A stretch of 20,538 nucleotides of DNA from Mycoplasma sp. CAG:472 (GCA_000437315.1 FR899409.1:1-20538), one strand, 5' to 3'; positions 1 through 7,285 are shown, counted from the first letter of the stretch. Notes: generated by a model from the letters alone, not told the origin. Program-made: numbers and translations.

Positions 1-10
1 ATTTTTTCAT

Positions 11-16
11 TGTCAA
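11..16 (-). promoter_or_regulatory. Possible -35 box of a promoter firing out of the left edge
   Basis: A perfect TTGACA lies on the minus strand and is preceded upstream by A- and T-tracts (about positions 20-50) that resemble an UP element. The matching -10 box would lie beyond the window, so the downstream gene is unknown. The spacer begins inside the window and is AT-rich. This is a single hexamer in AT-rich DNA, so chance occurrence is possible. Confidence 0.35.
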
Positions 17-101
17 CGCTTTTTTGCACTTTTTTTAAAAAAAATAATATTTTATGATATTTTTACAAGAAATTTACATATTAATCTTTTATTACGGGTT
101 A

Positions 102-632
102 TTAAGAGTTATTATCGGTAATATCTTTATAAATTTTATAATAGTGTTCTATAACCTCTTTTTTAAATGGGAAAGCGTTTATGCTTTTATTCTCAATTAA
201 TTTATTTAGGCTATCTTGAACAATTATATCTATTTCTTCGGAATATCTCATAGTAATTTTATGATATCTATATTCGTTTTTATCAAGAACTTTAAAGGTA
301 CCATCTGGGAAAATTCTTAAATCTAAATCATAATCTATATATTTTATAATATTACCATCAATTATATATGGTGATGCAATATTACAATAATAAAATAATC
401 CATATTTTTTTAATTGAGCCAATATATTATACCATTCTTTTTTATAAAAAAATAAAATTGCGATTTCTTTCGTTCGATGACTTCTTCCATCATTTTCAAT
501 CAACTTTACTTTGTTATTCGCGCATACTAAATATTCATCAGTTTCGTCTAACACAATAGCTTCACCACTAATTCTGTCAATTTTACCATTATGTTTGTAA
601 CAATGAATTGTTAATTTATCCCCAACTTTCAT
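102..632 (-). CDS. DUF402 / Ntdp-family nucleoside tri- and diphosphate phosphatase
   Basis: The 176-residue protein matches the usual length (about 175-180) and layout of the DUF402 family, which includes the S. aureus and B. subtilis Ntdp phosphatases that hydrolyse nucleoside tri- and diphosphates using divalent metal. An N-terminal small beta-barrel region (about 1-60) is followed by the family core with YCNIASPY (81-88), a cluster of acidic residues at 100-104 (DYDLD), FPDG (108-111) and the D-K-N-E segment near 117-120. These acidic positions correspond to the metal and phosphate site of the family. The start is ATG after a good GGAGGA ribosome binding site. It has its own consensus-like promoter just upstream and appears to be transcribed alone. 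The substrate in this organism is not shown by the sequence. Confidence 0.85.
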   Translation of the reverse strand: MKVGDKLTIHCYKHNGKIDRISGEAIVLDETDEYLVCANNKVKLIENDGRSHRTKEIAILFFYKKEWYNILAQLKKYGLFYYCNIASPYIIDGNIIKYIDYDLDLRIFPDGTFKVLDKNEYRYHKITMRYSEEIDIIVQDSLNKLIENKSINAFPFKKEVIEHYYKIYKDITDNNS

Positions 633-649
633 TTATTTCCTCCATAAGC

Positions 650-678
650 ATTATATTATAATTAAAAAAGGTAGTCAA
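650..678 (-). promoter_or_regulatory. Vegetative-type promoter of the DUF402 gene
   Basis: TTGACT (673-678) and a perfect TATAAT (650-655) are separated by exactly 17 bases on the minus strand, about 18 bases upstream of the DUF402 start codon. The -35 hexamer lies within the 3' arm of the ctpA-side terminator hairpin, so the two elements are physically merged. Confidence 0.75.
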
Positions 679-692
679 ATTTATTTGCTACC
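664..692 (-). terminator. Rho-independent terminator after the S41 protease gene
   Basis: On the minus strand GGTAG-CAAA pairs with TTTG-CTACC (one bulged base, loop TAAA), followed immediately by six T residues. It begins 7 bases past the protease stop codon. Confidence 0.8.
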
Positions 693-698
693 CAACTA

Positions 699-1880
699 TT
701 AATTATTTATTATAATATCTATTGCCTTTTTATATTGATTATCAATTATAATTGTTTCGTTTGCTTCATTAGTTTCAAAATCATTTTCAACTTGATAATC
801 TGGAATAATACCTGTACCGTCAATATTTGTTCCATTTGGTCTATACCATAATGATGCTGTATATTTAACCATTTCTCCAGATGATAATGAATAAGTATGT
901 TGCACTTTGCCTTTTCCATAAGTTTGTGAACCAACAAGTACTGCACCATAACTATCTTTTAATGCTGCCGCTAATATTTCTGCAGCAGAAGCAGTATTAC
1001 CATTAACTAACACTACGATAGGAACATTTTGTTTATCATTTGTTTTATCTTTAAATTCCTGTTTCCTATTGCCCTTTTGTAATAGAGAATATATAACACT
1101 CCCTTTTGGTAAAAATATTTCTGCTGTTTGATATGCTTCTTCAAGATACCCGCCAGAATTATTTCTTAAATCAATTATCAATCCAGAATACTTATTCAAC
1201 TGAAATAATGCATTTTCTAATTGTTTATTAATATTGGTCGAAAATAAATCAATTTTAATATATCCTATATCGTTATTTTCAACAAAAGAATATCGTAAAT
1301 TAGGATAATCAATCGAAGTTATTTTTAAATTATTAAAATCTAAAATTTCATTATTTCTTATTACTCTTAAATCTATTTTATTACTTTTATTTTCATTAAT
1401 AATATTTTTAATTTCATCTGAAGTTTTGTTTTCGATATTTATATTATTTATTGATATAATTTTATCATTCATTTTTAATCCTGCTTTTGCAGCAGAGGAA
1501 TTATAAAGAACATTTTCGATATAAGAATCCTTAATAGTTATACCAATTCCATCATACTTTGCATTTAAACTATCATATAGTGATGAAGATTTATCTTCGT
1601 CAAGAAGTCCTGTATATTGATCTCCTAGATATGATGTCATACCGCTTATTGCACTATCAATAATCTCCTTTTTATTTATATTTTCATAATAATTAGTTGT
1701 TAATTTAGAATATACATCAATAAACTCCTGTATATTTTCATCTTTAATTATTTCAGAATAGGATTGACCATCATCAGTAGAATAATTACGCATAATTAAA
1801 ATCCCTGTGGATAACGCAGATATTACAGCAGTAGTTACAATAATTATTATTACTCCACATAAACTATATTCCTTTTTCAT
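699..1880 (-). CDS. S41 family C-terminal processing protease with PDZ domain (CtpA/CtpB-like)
   Basis: The 393-residue protein has an N-terminal membrane segment or uncleaved signal (about 9-30), a PDZ domain (about 105-175) and an S41 peptidase domain (about 200-375). The catalytic Ser-Lys pair is visible: Ser298 in GNTASAAE and Lys323 in QTYGKGKVQ, with the 25-residue spacing usual for the family. IIDLRNNSGGYL (235-246) is the typical S41 strand-loop. It should cut exported or membrane-proximal proteins near their C-termini on the outer face of the membrane. In B. subtilis the relative CtpB cleaves SpoIVFA to activate pro-sigma-K processing. Closeness to spo0A makes a sporulation role plausible here, but S41 proteases also have housekeeping roles. 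The start is ATG after AGGAGAG. I could not identify a convincing promoter of its own. Confidence 0.9.
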   Translation of the reverse strand: MKKEYSLCGVIIIIVTTAVISALSTGILIMRNYSTDDGQSYSEIIKDENIQEFIDVYSKLTTNYYENINKKEIIDSAISGMTSYLGDQYTGLLDEDKSSSLYDSLNAKYDGIGITIKDSYIENVLYNSSAAKAGLKMNDKIISINNINIENKTSDEIKNIINENKSNKIDLRVIRNNEILDFNNLKITSIDYPNLRYSFVENNDIGYIKIDLFSTNINKQLENALFQLNKYSGLIIDLRNNSGGYLEEAYQTAEIFLPKGSVIYSLLQKGNRKQEFKDKTNDKQNVPIVVLVNGNTASAAEILAAALKDSYGAVLVGSQTYGKGKVQHTYSLSSGEMVKYTASLWYRPNGTNIDGTGIIPDYQVENDFETNEANETIIIDNQYKKAIDIIINN

Positions 1881-1919
1881 TTACTCTCCTATCATAATAA
1901 TGATATCATTTATTAGTCC

Positions 1920-1966
1920 AAAAAAAAAGACTTTGAGATAAATTTAATATTATTTCAAAGTACTTT
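1920..1966 (-). terminator. Terminator of the unknown membrane protein gene
   Basis: The minus strand reads AAAAG, a bulged T, then ACTTTGA (1955-1961), a long AT-rich loop and TCAAAGT (1930-1936), followed by a C and nine T residues. The 5' arm lies in the last codons of the upstream gene. Confidence 0.7.
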
Positions 1967-2468
1967 TAATTTGGTCTATATTATCAATATAATTTACTAC
2001 TTTTTTATTTCTTATTTTTAGGAGTGTTACTTCGTTAAAAGAAAGTTCTTGAACAGAGGAAGCATTAGGATTACTCTTTCCATCTTTAGATTTATAATCC
2101 TTATTAACAATTTTATTTAAATCACAATAGTAAATTTTTATTGAGTTTTCTTTTTTTGTATAATTTGTAATTAGAGTTGAATAGACCATTGCATCATCAA
2201 TTGTAGAATCATATGCAATAACATAATATTCATCATATGGTCTATTAAATATCATGCCAACGTTTAATGTATCATAAGATATTGTTATATTAGTATTTAC
2301 ATTACTTTCTTTATTATCCCTTTTATTAACAATTGCATTTGATAGAAAATATAAACCCACTACTACAACAATAAGAATTGTTAAAATTATTAAAAATTTT
2401 TTTATATCATAGTCAGCATCAGAAACATTTTTATTAGATTTATAAAGTTTTTTTTCGTTTTTTTTCAT
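1950..2468 (-). CDS. Unknown single-pass membrane protein, possibly thioredoxin-fold without CxxC
   Basis: I do not recognise this gene with confidence. The product (172 residues from the chosen start) has a lysine-rich cytoplasmic N-terminus, one strongly hydrophobic membrane segment (about residues 25-44) and an extracytoplasmic domain of about 120 residues. The outer domain ends in a strand-turn-strand-helix pattern (VTLLKIRNKKVVNYIDNIDQIKSTL). That resembles the last part of a thioredoxin fold, where a cis-proline is usual, but no CxxC pair is present, so redox activity is unlikely. The ATG at 2466-2468 is chosen because GGTGG lies 5 bases before it; an in-frame GTG three codons earlier overlaps that site. 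It sits between spo0A and the S41 protease, with its own promoter and terminator, so it is probably a single-gene unit. Confidence 0.6.
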   Translation of the reverse strand: MKKNEKKLYKSNKNVSDADYDIKKFLIILTILIVVVVGLYFLSNAIVNKRDNKESNVNTNITISYDTLNVGMIFNRPYDEYYVIAYDSTIDDAMVYSTLITNYTKKENSIKIYYCDLNKIVNKDYKSKDGKSNPNASSVQELSFNEVTLLKIRNKKVVNYIDNIDQIKSTLK

Positions 2469-2485
2469 ATTTACCACCCAAACTA

Positions 2486-2514
2486 ATTATATAACAACAT
2501 AAGAATATTAGCAA
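2486..2514 (-). promoter_or_regulatory. Promoter of the unknown membrane protein gene
   Basis: TTGCTA (2509-2514) and a perfect TATAAT (2486-2491) are 17 bases apart on the minus strand, about 18 bases before the chosen ATG. The -35 lies just past the spo0A terminator. Confidence 0.65.
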
Positions 2515-2549
2515 GTAAAAACAAAAAGATACATATTCAAGTACCTTTT
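2514..2549 (-). terminator. Terminator of spo0A
   Basis: On the minus strand AAAAGGTAC (2541-2549) pairs with GTATCTTTT (2524-2532) in a 9-bp stem with one G-U pair and an 8-base loop. T-rich sequence with one interrupting G follows. The stem begins inside the spo0A stop codon. Confidence 0.65.
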
Positions 2550-3300
2550 AATTAATCTTACAATCTAGTTTTATTCGCTCCGCAATAGTTGATATAAACT
2601 CTGAATTTGTTGGTTTTGACCTTTCAACACTTACACTAAATCCAAATAGTTCATCCATGAGTTTTATATCACCCCTTGACCAACTTATTTCTATTGCATG
2701 TCTAATTGCTCTTTCTACTCTTGATGGTGTACTACTATAAGTAACAGAAACTTCAGGATACAAATCCTTTGTAACATGTAAACATTTATTAGTTTTACAA
2801 GATATAAGTACACATTCTCTAATATATTTATATCCTTTTAAATGTGATGGGATACCTAAATTATGAAGCAAACGGCTTATATCCAAATCTATATTATTTC
2901 CACCAAATGGGTTATCATATTTTCTTACCATAGCATCTTTAATTCTTTTTTCTAGAGATAACATACTATATGGTTTTAGTAAGTAACAATATAGATTATA
3001 ATTTTCACTATTAGCTATTACATGATTATCCTTATAACTTGATGTAACTATAGATTTAATCTTTAAATTTCTATTTTTAATTTCATCAAGAAGTGATACG
3101 CCGTCTAATCGAGGTAGCAATAATTCTAATACTGCTATGTCAATTTCACAAGGATGGTTAATTAAATACTGTAAAGCTTCCTCGCCATTATTAAATGTTG
3201 CTAATACTTTAATTTCTTCACTATAAGCGAAATGCTTTCTTATTGATTCAACAGCAACAGTGTTATCATCAATAATTATAATTTTTATGGGTTTATTCAT
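2548..3300 (-). CDS. spo0A: Spo0A, sporulation master response regulator with Glu at the phosphoacceptor site
   Basis: The 250-residue protein (B. subtilis: 267) has a receiver domain (about 1-122), a short linker, and the Spo0A DNA-binding domain (about 139-250). The DNA-binding domain includes the diagnostic helix-turn-helix segment SRVERAIRHAIEISWSRGD and FGFSVSVERSKPTNSEFI. Receiver landmarks are Asp11 and Asp12 (acidic pocket), the Thr of IVTSS, and the Lys of LLKPYS. At the phosphoacceptor position, where B. subtilis has DVLVLD followed by IIMPHLDG, this protein reads DIAVLE followed by LLLPRLDG. Residue 59 is therefore Glu rather than Asp; the codon is clearly GAA. Start ATG follows AGAGGA. 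The gene is monocistronic: promoter at 3338-3366, three Spo0A boxes upstream and a terminator at its end, consistent with autoregulation. The gene usually beside spo0A, spoIVB, is absent here. Identity is certain; how it is activated is not. Confidence 0.97.
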   Translation of the reverse strand: MNKPIKIIIIDDNTVAVESIRKHFAYSEEIKVLATFNNGEEALQYLINHPCEIDIAVLELLLPRLDGVSLLDEIKNRNLKIKSIVTSSYKDNHVIANSENYNLYCYLLKPYSMLSLEKRIKDAMVRKYDNPFGGNNIDLDISRLLHNLGIPSHLKGYKYIRECVLISCKTNKCLHVTKDLYPEVSVTYSSTPSRVERAIRHAIEISWSRGDIKLMDELFGFSVSVERSKPTNSEFISTIAERIKLDCKIN

Positions 3301-3337
3301 CTTTTCCTCTTTCCAATAAATCCCTCACACAAGATAC

Positions 3338-3366
3338 ATAATACACCATAATTTGTTAAAACACAA
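3338..3366 (-). promoter_or_regulatory. Promoter of spo0A
   Basis: TTGTGT (3361-3366) and TATTAT (3338-3343, five of six matches) are 17 bases apart on the minus strand. The expected transcript start near 3331 gives a leader of about 30 bases containing the AGAGGA site. The weak -35 would suit a promoter that needs an activator, and Spo0A boxes lie just upstream. No sigma-H-like element was recognised. Confidence 0.55.
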
Positions 3367-3379
3367 TAGCAATTTATGT

Positions 3380-3417
3380 AAAAATTTGACACTTTACGTC
3401 CATTAGTGTCAAATTTT
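3380..3417 (-). terminator. Terminator-like 13-bp perfect hairpin after pgk
   Basis: AAAATTTGACACT (3381-3393) and AGTGTCAAATTTT (3405-3417) form a perfect 13-bp inverted repeat with an 11-base loop, 9 bases past the pgk stop codon. Read on the minus strand, the stem ends in a run of five T residues, as in an intrinsic terminator. The same repeat contains two Spo0A-box cores. Confidence 0.55.
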
Positions 3418-3423
3418 GTCGAA
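3385..3423 (-). promoter_or_regulatory. Cluster of three Spo0A boxes upstream of spo0A
   Basis: The Spo0A box consensus is TTTGTCRAAA (core TGTCRAA). TTTGTCGAAA is present perfectly on the plus strand (core 3417-3423). TGTCAAA lies at 3407-3413, and TTTGACA, the same core on the other strand, at 3385-3391. They sit about 20-57 bases upstream of the spo0A -35 box, a suitable place for activation or feedback control. The outermost box almost touches the pgk stop codon (3426-3428). Confidence 0.6.
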
Positions 3424-3425
3424 AA

Positions 3426-4565
3426 TCACTCTTTTTCTATATTTTCTAAATAATCAATTGCCTCAAGATGGTCAGAACTAATATATTCTAGACTTGCTCC
3501 GCCACCACTTGAAAGGTAAGTAAAATTCTTGTCAAGTTTGAAAGTGTTAATTGCATTTAGTGTATCACCACCGCCGGCTATTTTATATGCATTAATATTT
3601 TTTAAACTATTAAATAAGTTAAATGTTCCTGCAATATATCTTTTATCCTCAAAAAGACCTACTGTTCCATTTATAAATATTGTTTTACTTTTTTCAAAAT
3701 ATGAAATATATTTTTTTATTGATTTAGTATTAAGATCTAATATTTTGTCTTCTTCAATAACAAAGTCAATAGGAAGAACAATTTTATCGCGATATTCTTT
3801 CATTAAATTCTTTATTTCAGATAAAGTTATCTCATCACTCGTACATAAACTTTCCATTACATCAAATCCACAAGCATACAAAAATGAATTTGCGATTCCA
3901 CCGCCAACTAAAAGATAATCACATTTGTCTAGTAAGCCCTTAATATACTGAAGTTTATCATCAACTTTTGCTCCACCCATAAATACAGTGTATGGTCTTT
4001 GAATATTATCAATAAGTGGATTTAAGTTTGATATTTCCTCTTTTACTAAAAAACCATAATACGTTGGTAAATAGTTAGAAATTCCTGCCACTGAAGCGTG
4101 AACTCTATGTAATGATGCAAAGGCATCAACTACAAAGACATCTCCTAAAACAGACCAATACTTTGCTAAATTTAAATCGTTATGACTTTCTAATTTTTCT
4201 GGGTAATCACAAAAACGAGTGTTTTCTAATAGTACTATTTCTTTGGGCTTTAACTCTTTACATACATTAATAACGTCCATTCCAACAGGGCTGCTAACAA
4301 ATTTTATTTCCATATTTAATAGTTTAGATAATACATCTTTTACTGGTAATAAAGATTTTTCAATTTTGTCTTTTTTACTTTTTACCCTACCTAAATGACT
4401 AAGTAATATTAATGAGCAGTTATTATCAAGTAAATAATTAATTGTTTTTAAACTTTTTACAACCTTTGTATCATCTAATACTTTTCCATTTTCTATTGGG
4501 ACATTAAAGTCACATCTTAATATTACTTTCTTATTTTCTATTTTTTCTTCATCTATAAATTTCAT
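3426..4565 (-). CDS. pgk: Phosphoglycerate kinase
   Basis: The enzyme transfers phosphate between 1,3-bisphosphoglycerate and ADP in lower glycolysis (cytosol). The protein (379 residues, slightly shorter than the usual 390-400) opens with the substrate-binding RCDFNVPIENGKVLDD and includes LLSHLGR, LLENTRF and DAFASLHRVHASVAG (normally DAFGTAHRAHASTVG). The C-terminal nucleotide domain has FMGGAKVDDK, the variant INGTVGLFE, and the glycine-rich GGGDT and SSGGGASLEY. It lies 14 bases downstream of gap with only a weak TAGG-like ribosome site, so it is probably cotranscribed with gap and the uridine-kinase-like gene. No triose-phosphate isomerase, phosphoglycerate mutase or enolase follows, unlike many Bacillota glycolytic operons. 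Confidence 0.97.
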   Translation of the reverse strand: MKFIDEEKIENKKVILRCDFNVPIENGKVLDDTKVVKSLKTINYLLDNNCSLILLSHLGRVKSKKDKIEKSLLPVKDVLSKLLNMEIKFVSSPVGMDVINVCKELKPKEIVLLENTRFCDYPEKLESHNDLNLAKYWSVLGDVFVVDAFASLHRVHASVAGISNYLPTYYGFLVKEEISNLNPLIDNIQRPYTVFMGGAKVDDKLQYIKGLLDKCDYLLVGGGIANSFLYACGFDVMESLCTSDEITLSEIKNLMKEYRDKIVLPIDFVIEEDKILDLNTKSIKKYISYFEKSKTIFINGTVGLFEDKRYIAGTFNLFNSLKNINAYKIAGGGDTLNAINTFKLDKNFTYLSSGGGASLEYISSDHLEAIDYLENIEKE

Positions 4566-4579
4566 AAAATAACCTACTT

Positions 4580-5587
4580 TTATTTAAACATTTTTTTTGC
4601 AGTGCAAAGCATTTGATATGTATAACCATATTCATTATCATACCAACCAACTAATTTAACCAACTGTTTTCCGTCAACTTCAATTACATTTGTTAATAAC
4701 GAATCAAAAGTACATCCTCTTTTTTTACCAATTACATCACTTGATACAATTGGATCTTCAGTATATTTTATAGCATCATTTTGATTATTCTTAATTGTTT
4801 CATTTATTAACTCTTTTGTAACTGGAACTTTTAATTCTAAAGTTACATCAATCATTGAACCATCAATAGTAGGAACTCGATAAGCAATACCGTCTAATTT
4901 ACCTTTTAAACTAGGTATAACAAGACCAATTGATTTTGCTGCTCCAGTAGAAGTAGGAACTATGTTATGAGCACTTGCTCTGCCTCTTCGAGAATTAATA
5001 CCTTTTTTATGCATATTATCCATTGAGTTTTGATCAGCGGTATATGCATGTACAGTACTCATAAATCCTTTTTCTATACCAAAATTATCTTCGATTATTT
5101 TTAAAAGTGGTGCTAAACAATTTGTTGTACAACTTGAGGCGCTTACTATTGTTTCGCTGCCAGTAAGATTATCATCATTAACCCCATTAACTATAGTAAT
5201 CATTTCATCTTTTCCTGGTGCAGATATTAATACCTTTTTTGCACCTGCATTTAAATGTAAGCTCGCTTTTTCAGTGGAAGTAAATGCTCCTGTACACTCT
5301 AAAACAAGATCTACTCCTAAATCTTTCCAAGGTAACAATGCCGGATCCTTCTCATTAAACATTTTTATAAATTTAACATTAGATATAACAATGCTATCAT
5401 CTTTATAAGATATTTCATTTTCGTGGAATGCCCCGTGAACACTATCATATTTTATTAAATAAGCAGCTTCTTCGGCACTCATATCTAAATTATTTATGGC
5501 AACAATATCAAAACTAGCATCAGTAATCATTTGTCTAAATGCTATTCTTCCTATTCTACCAAAACCATTAATTGCAACTTTAATCAT
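4580..5587 (-). CDS. gap: Glyceraldehyde-3-phosphate dehydrogenase (NAD-dependent type)
   Basis: The protein (335 residues from MIKV) opens with the Rossmann motif NGFGRIGR. INNLD, with an Asp at the adenine-ribose position, fits NAD rather than NADP. SASSCTTNCLAPL carries the catalytic Cys (residue 153), HAYTADQ the catalytic His, and WYDNEYGY the C-terminal cofactor contact. It oxidises glyceraldehyde-3-phosphate to 1,3-bisphosphoglycerate, the substrate of the adjacent pgk product. The start is ATG at 5585-5587, 8 bases after a strong GGAGG; a GTG two codons upstream is too close to that site. The start overlaps the upstream gene's stop by 8 bases (ATGATTAA), indicating translational coupling. 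Confidence 0.97.
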   Translation of the reverse strand: MIKVAINGFGRIGRIAFRQMITDASFDIVAINNLDMSAEEAAYLIKYDSVHGAFHENEISYKDDSIVISNVKFIKMFNEKDPALLPWKDLGVDLVLECTGAFTSTEKASLHLNAGAKKVLISAPGKDEMITIVNGVNDDNLTGSETIVSASSCTTNCLAPLLKIIEDNFGIEKGFMSTVHAYTADQNSMDNMHKKGINSRRGRASAHNIVPTSTGAAKSIGLVIPSLKGKLDGIAYRVPTIDGSMIDVTLELKVPVTKELINETIKNNQNDAIKYTEDPIVSSDVIGKKRGCTFDSLLTNVIEVDGKQLVKLVGWYDNEYGYTYQMLCTAKKMFK

Positions 5588-7229
5588 ATTCACTACCTCC
5601 TATAAACTCTCTTAAAATTGAATCTTTTGGAACATATTCTCCGCTTATTGTGAAAAAACCATTTAAAAATCTAAGTAATCTTCGTGCTTCATCATAATAT
5701 TGTGAAGTACTTGGAACCGAATAAAGAAGAGGTTCCACAAAAACTTTCAATATACCTACTTCATAAGATAATGAAGTATTTATTATTTTGTCAGCCTCAG
5801 GTATCAAAGGTATAATATATTTATCTTCGCCTATAGTAACCTTTTTAACATTTTTTATAGTGGTTGGCACATCATAACCTCTTGTTCTAAAATCTCTAAC
5901 TATTCTACGAAGAAGTCTTAAATCATTATTGGATATATAGTTATGTTCATCTATACTAAGTGGAATAAATGGGCTAACATATATTTTATATTTCATTTTA
6001 TCAGGAATAAATGATAGCATGTCTTTATTAATAGCGTGTAAACCTTCAAAAAGAAGTATACTATTATCTTTTAACCTTACTTTTTTAGAACTTAATTCTT
6101 TGCATCCTGTTACAAAATTAAATCTTGGTAATGTAACCTCTTCACCATTAAGAATTTTTGTAACATCTTTTTGTAAATATTCTAAATCTGTACATTCCAA
6201 ACATTCAAAATCATACTCACCATTAGCATCTTTTGGACTATCAACTCTTTCTTTATAATAATCATCTAAAGAAATAACAATTGGATCTAAACCATATATT
6301 TTAAAGTACGAACCAAGTCTTTTAGTAATTGTTGTTTTTCCACTTGATGATGGGCCAGAAATCATAACACATTTAACTTCCTTATTTTGAGAAACCTTTT
6401 TAGCAGTTTCATTTATTTCAATATTAAAGTTTAATTCACAAGATTTAACAAAGTTTTCAATGTTACCATTACATACTTCTTTATTAACATCTTTAATAAA
6501 GGGAACTTTCATTATATCAAGCCATTTTTGTCCGTTTATATAAGCTTTTATTATTCCGTCATAATTGACATAATTTGGTAATTTTCCATCAGAGTTTTCA
6601 CTTGGAACCACAATTACCACCATATTATTACCTAAATATTTTATTTCATACTTATTAAGTGTTCCCGTACTGTAAGGCATTTCTGAATAATAATAATTTA
6701 CTAAATCATCTAATTCATATAAAATAACCGTTGGATCAATGATATTTCTAACATTATCAGCTTTAACTTTATTTCCTATATCATCATAATAATTGATAGC
6801 ATCACTATTTTTTATTATTAACTTTTCAAAATGTAAGTTACTTTTAACTATCTGTTCAACTTTATTCTTAATTAAATCTATATCTTTGTCAGTAAGATTA
6901 TTTTCACATTCTAAATTAGCAATAATTCCATTAGGTACATTGTAAGAATATTTTACCTTAATATTTGGAAAACATTTTTTTGTAGCAAGTTCAAATATCA
7001 TTTTAAGCCCTGCTACATACATTCTATTTCCATAAGGATTTGTAATATCAATAAATTTTATAACTGTATTTTTAGTTATTTTTTCATCTAAAGATAAAAC
7101 TTTACCACCAATTAAAACACCAATAATATTATTAGAGTTACTTTCTTTTACACTTAAATCATAATATGATGAATTATATGGCACTAAAACTTGTCTTCCA
7201 TCGTTAAATGTTATACTAATATCACTCAC
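5580..7229 (-). CDS. Uridine kinase-like nucleoside kinase with N-terminal TGS and ThrRS-like domains
   Basis: The 549-residue protein has a TGS-like ubiquitin-fold domain (about 1-65) and a region resembling the threonyl-tRNA synthetase second additional domain (about 70-220). A phosphoribulokinase/uridine kinase P-loop domain (about 285-500) follows, with Walker A GPSSSGKTT (292-300), ISLDDYY as the substrate-binding stretch and LLFEGLHAIN. This composite architecture is known in Bacillota and Thermotoga. Its kinase domain resembles uridine kinases, but the physiological substrate is poorly defined. The start appears to be GTG at 7227-7229, 8 bases after GGGA; no better ATG is in frame. Overlap with gap implies coexpression with lower glycolysis. 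The divergent intergenic region toward clpP contains an 18-bp palindrome that may be its operator. Confidence 0.88.
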   Translation of the reverse strand: MSDISITFNDGRQVLVPYNSSYYDLSVKESNSNNIIGVLIGGKVLSLDEKITKNTVIKFIDITNPYGNRMYVAGLKMIFELATKKCFPNIKVKYSYNVPNGIIANLECENNLTDKDIDLIKNKVEQIVKSNLHFEKLIIKNSDAINYYDDIGNKVKADNVRNIIDPTVILYELDDLVNYYYSEMPYSTGTLNKYEIKYLGNNMVVIVVPSENSDGKLPNYVNYDGIIKAYINGQKWLDIMKVPFIKDVNKEVCNGNIENFVKSCELNFNIEINETAKKVSQNKEVKCVMISGPSSSGKTTITKRLGSYFKIYGLDPIVISLDDYYKERVDSPKDANGEYDFECLECTDLEYLQKDVTKILNGEEVTLPRFNFVTGCKELSSKKVRLKDNSILLFEGLHAINKDMLSFIPDKMKYKIYVSPFIPLSIDEHNYISNNDLRLLRRIVRDFRTRGYDVPTTIKNVKKVTIGEDKYIIPLIPEADKIINTSLSYEVGILKVFVEPLLYSVPSTSQYYDEARRLLRFLNGFFTISGEYVPKDSILREFIGGSEYD

Positions 7230-7285
7230 ATTATCATCCCTTCTATTTTAATAATACTATATTTTTTATTATAAATCTATAAATT

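Noticed and set aside
30..70. AT-only hairpin as terminator of the DUF402 gene
   Set aside because: The pairing is weak and made only of A-T pairs in a homopolymer-rich stretch; not distinguishable from background.
1899..1910. 12-bp palindrome AATGATATCATT upstream of the S41 protease gene
   Set aside because: Short and AT-rich, with no match to a known operator; chance is a sufficient explanation.
3529..3918. Plus-strand open frame of 129 codons opposite pgk
   Set aside because: It lies wholly antisense to pgk, whose protein motifs are conserved, and its translation shows no recognisable domain or ribosome site.
6019..6258. Plus-strand open frame opposite the uridine-kinase-like gene
   Set aside because: It is an antisense shadow of a conserved gene with no independent support.
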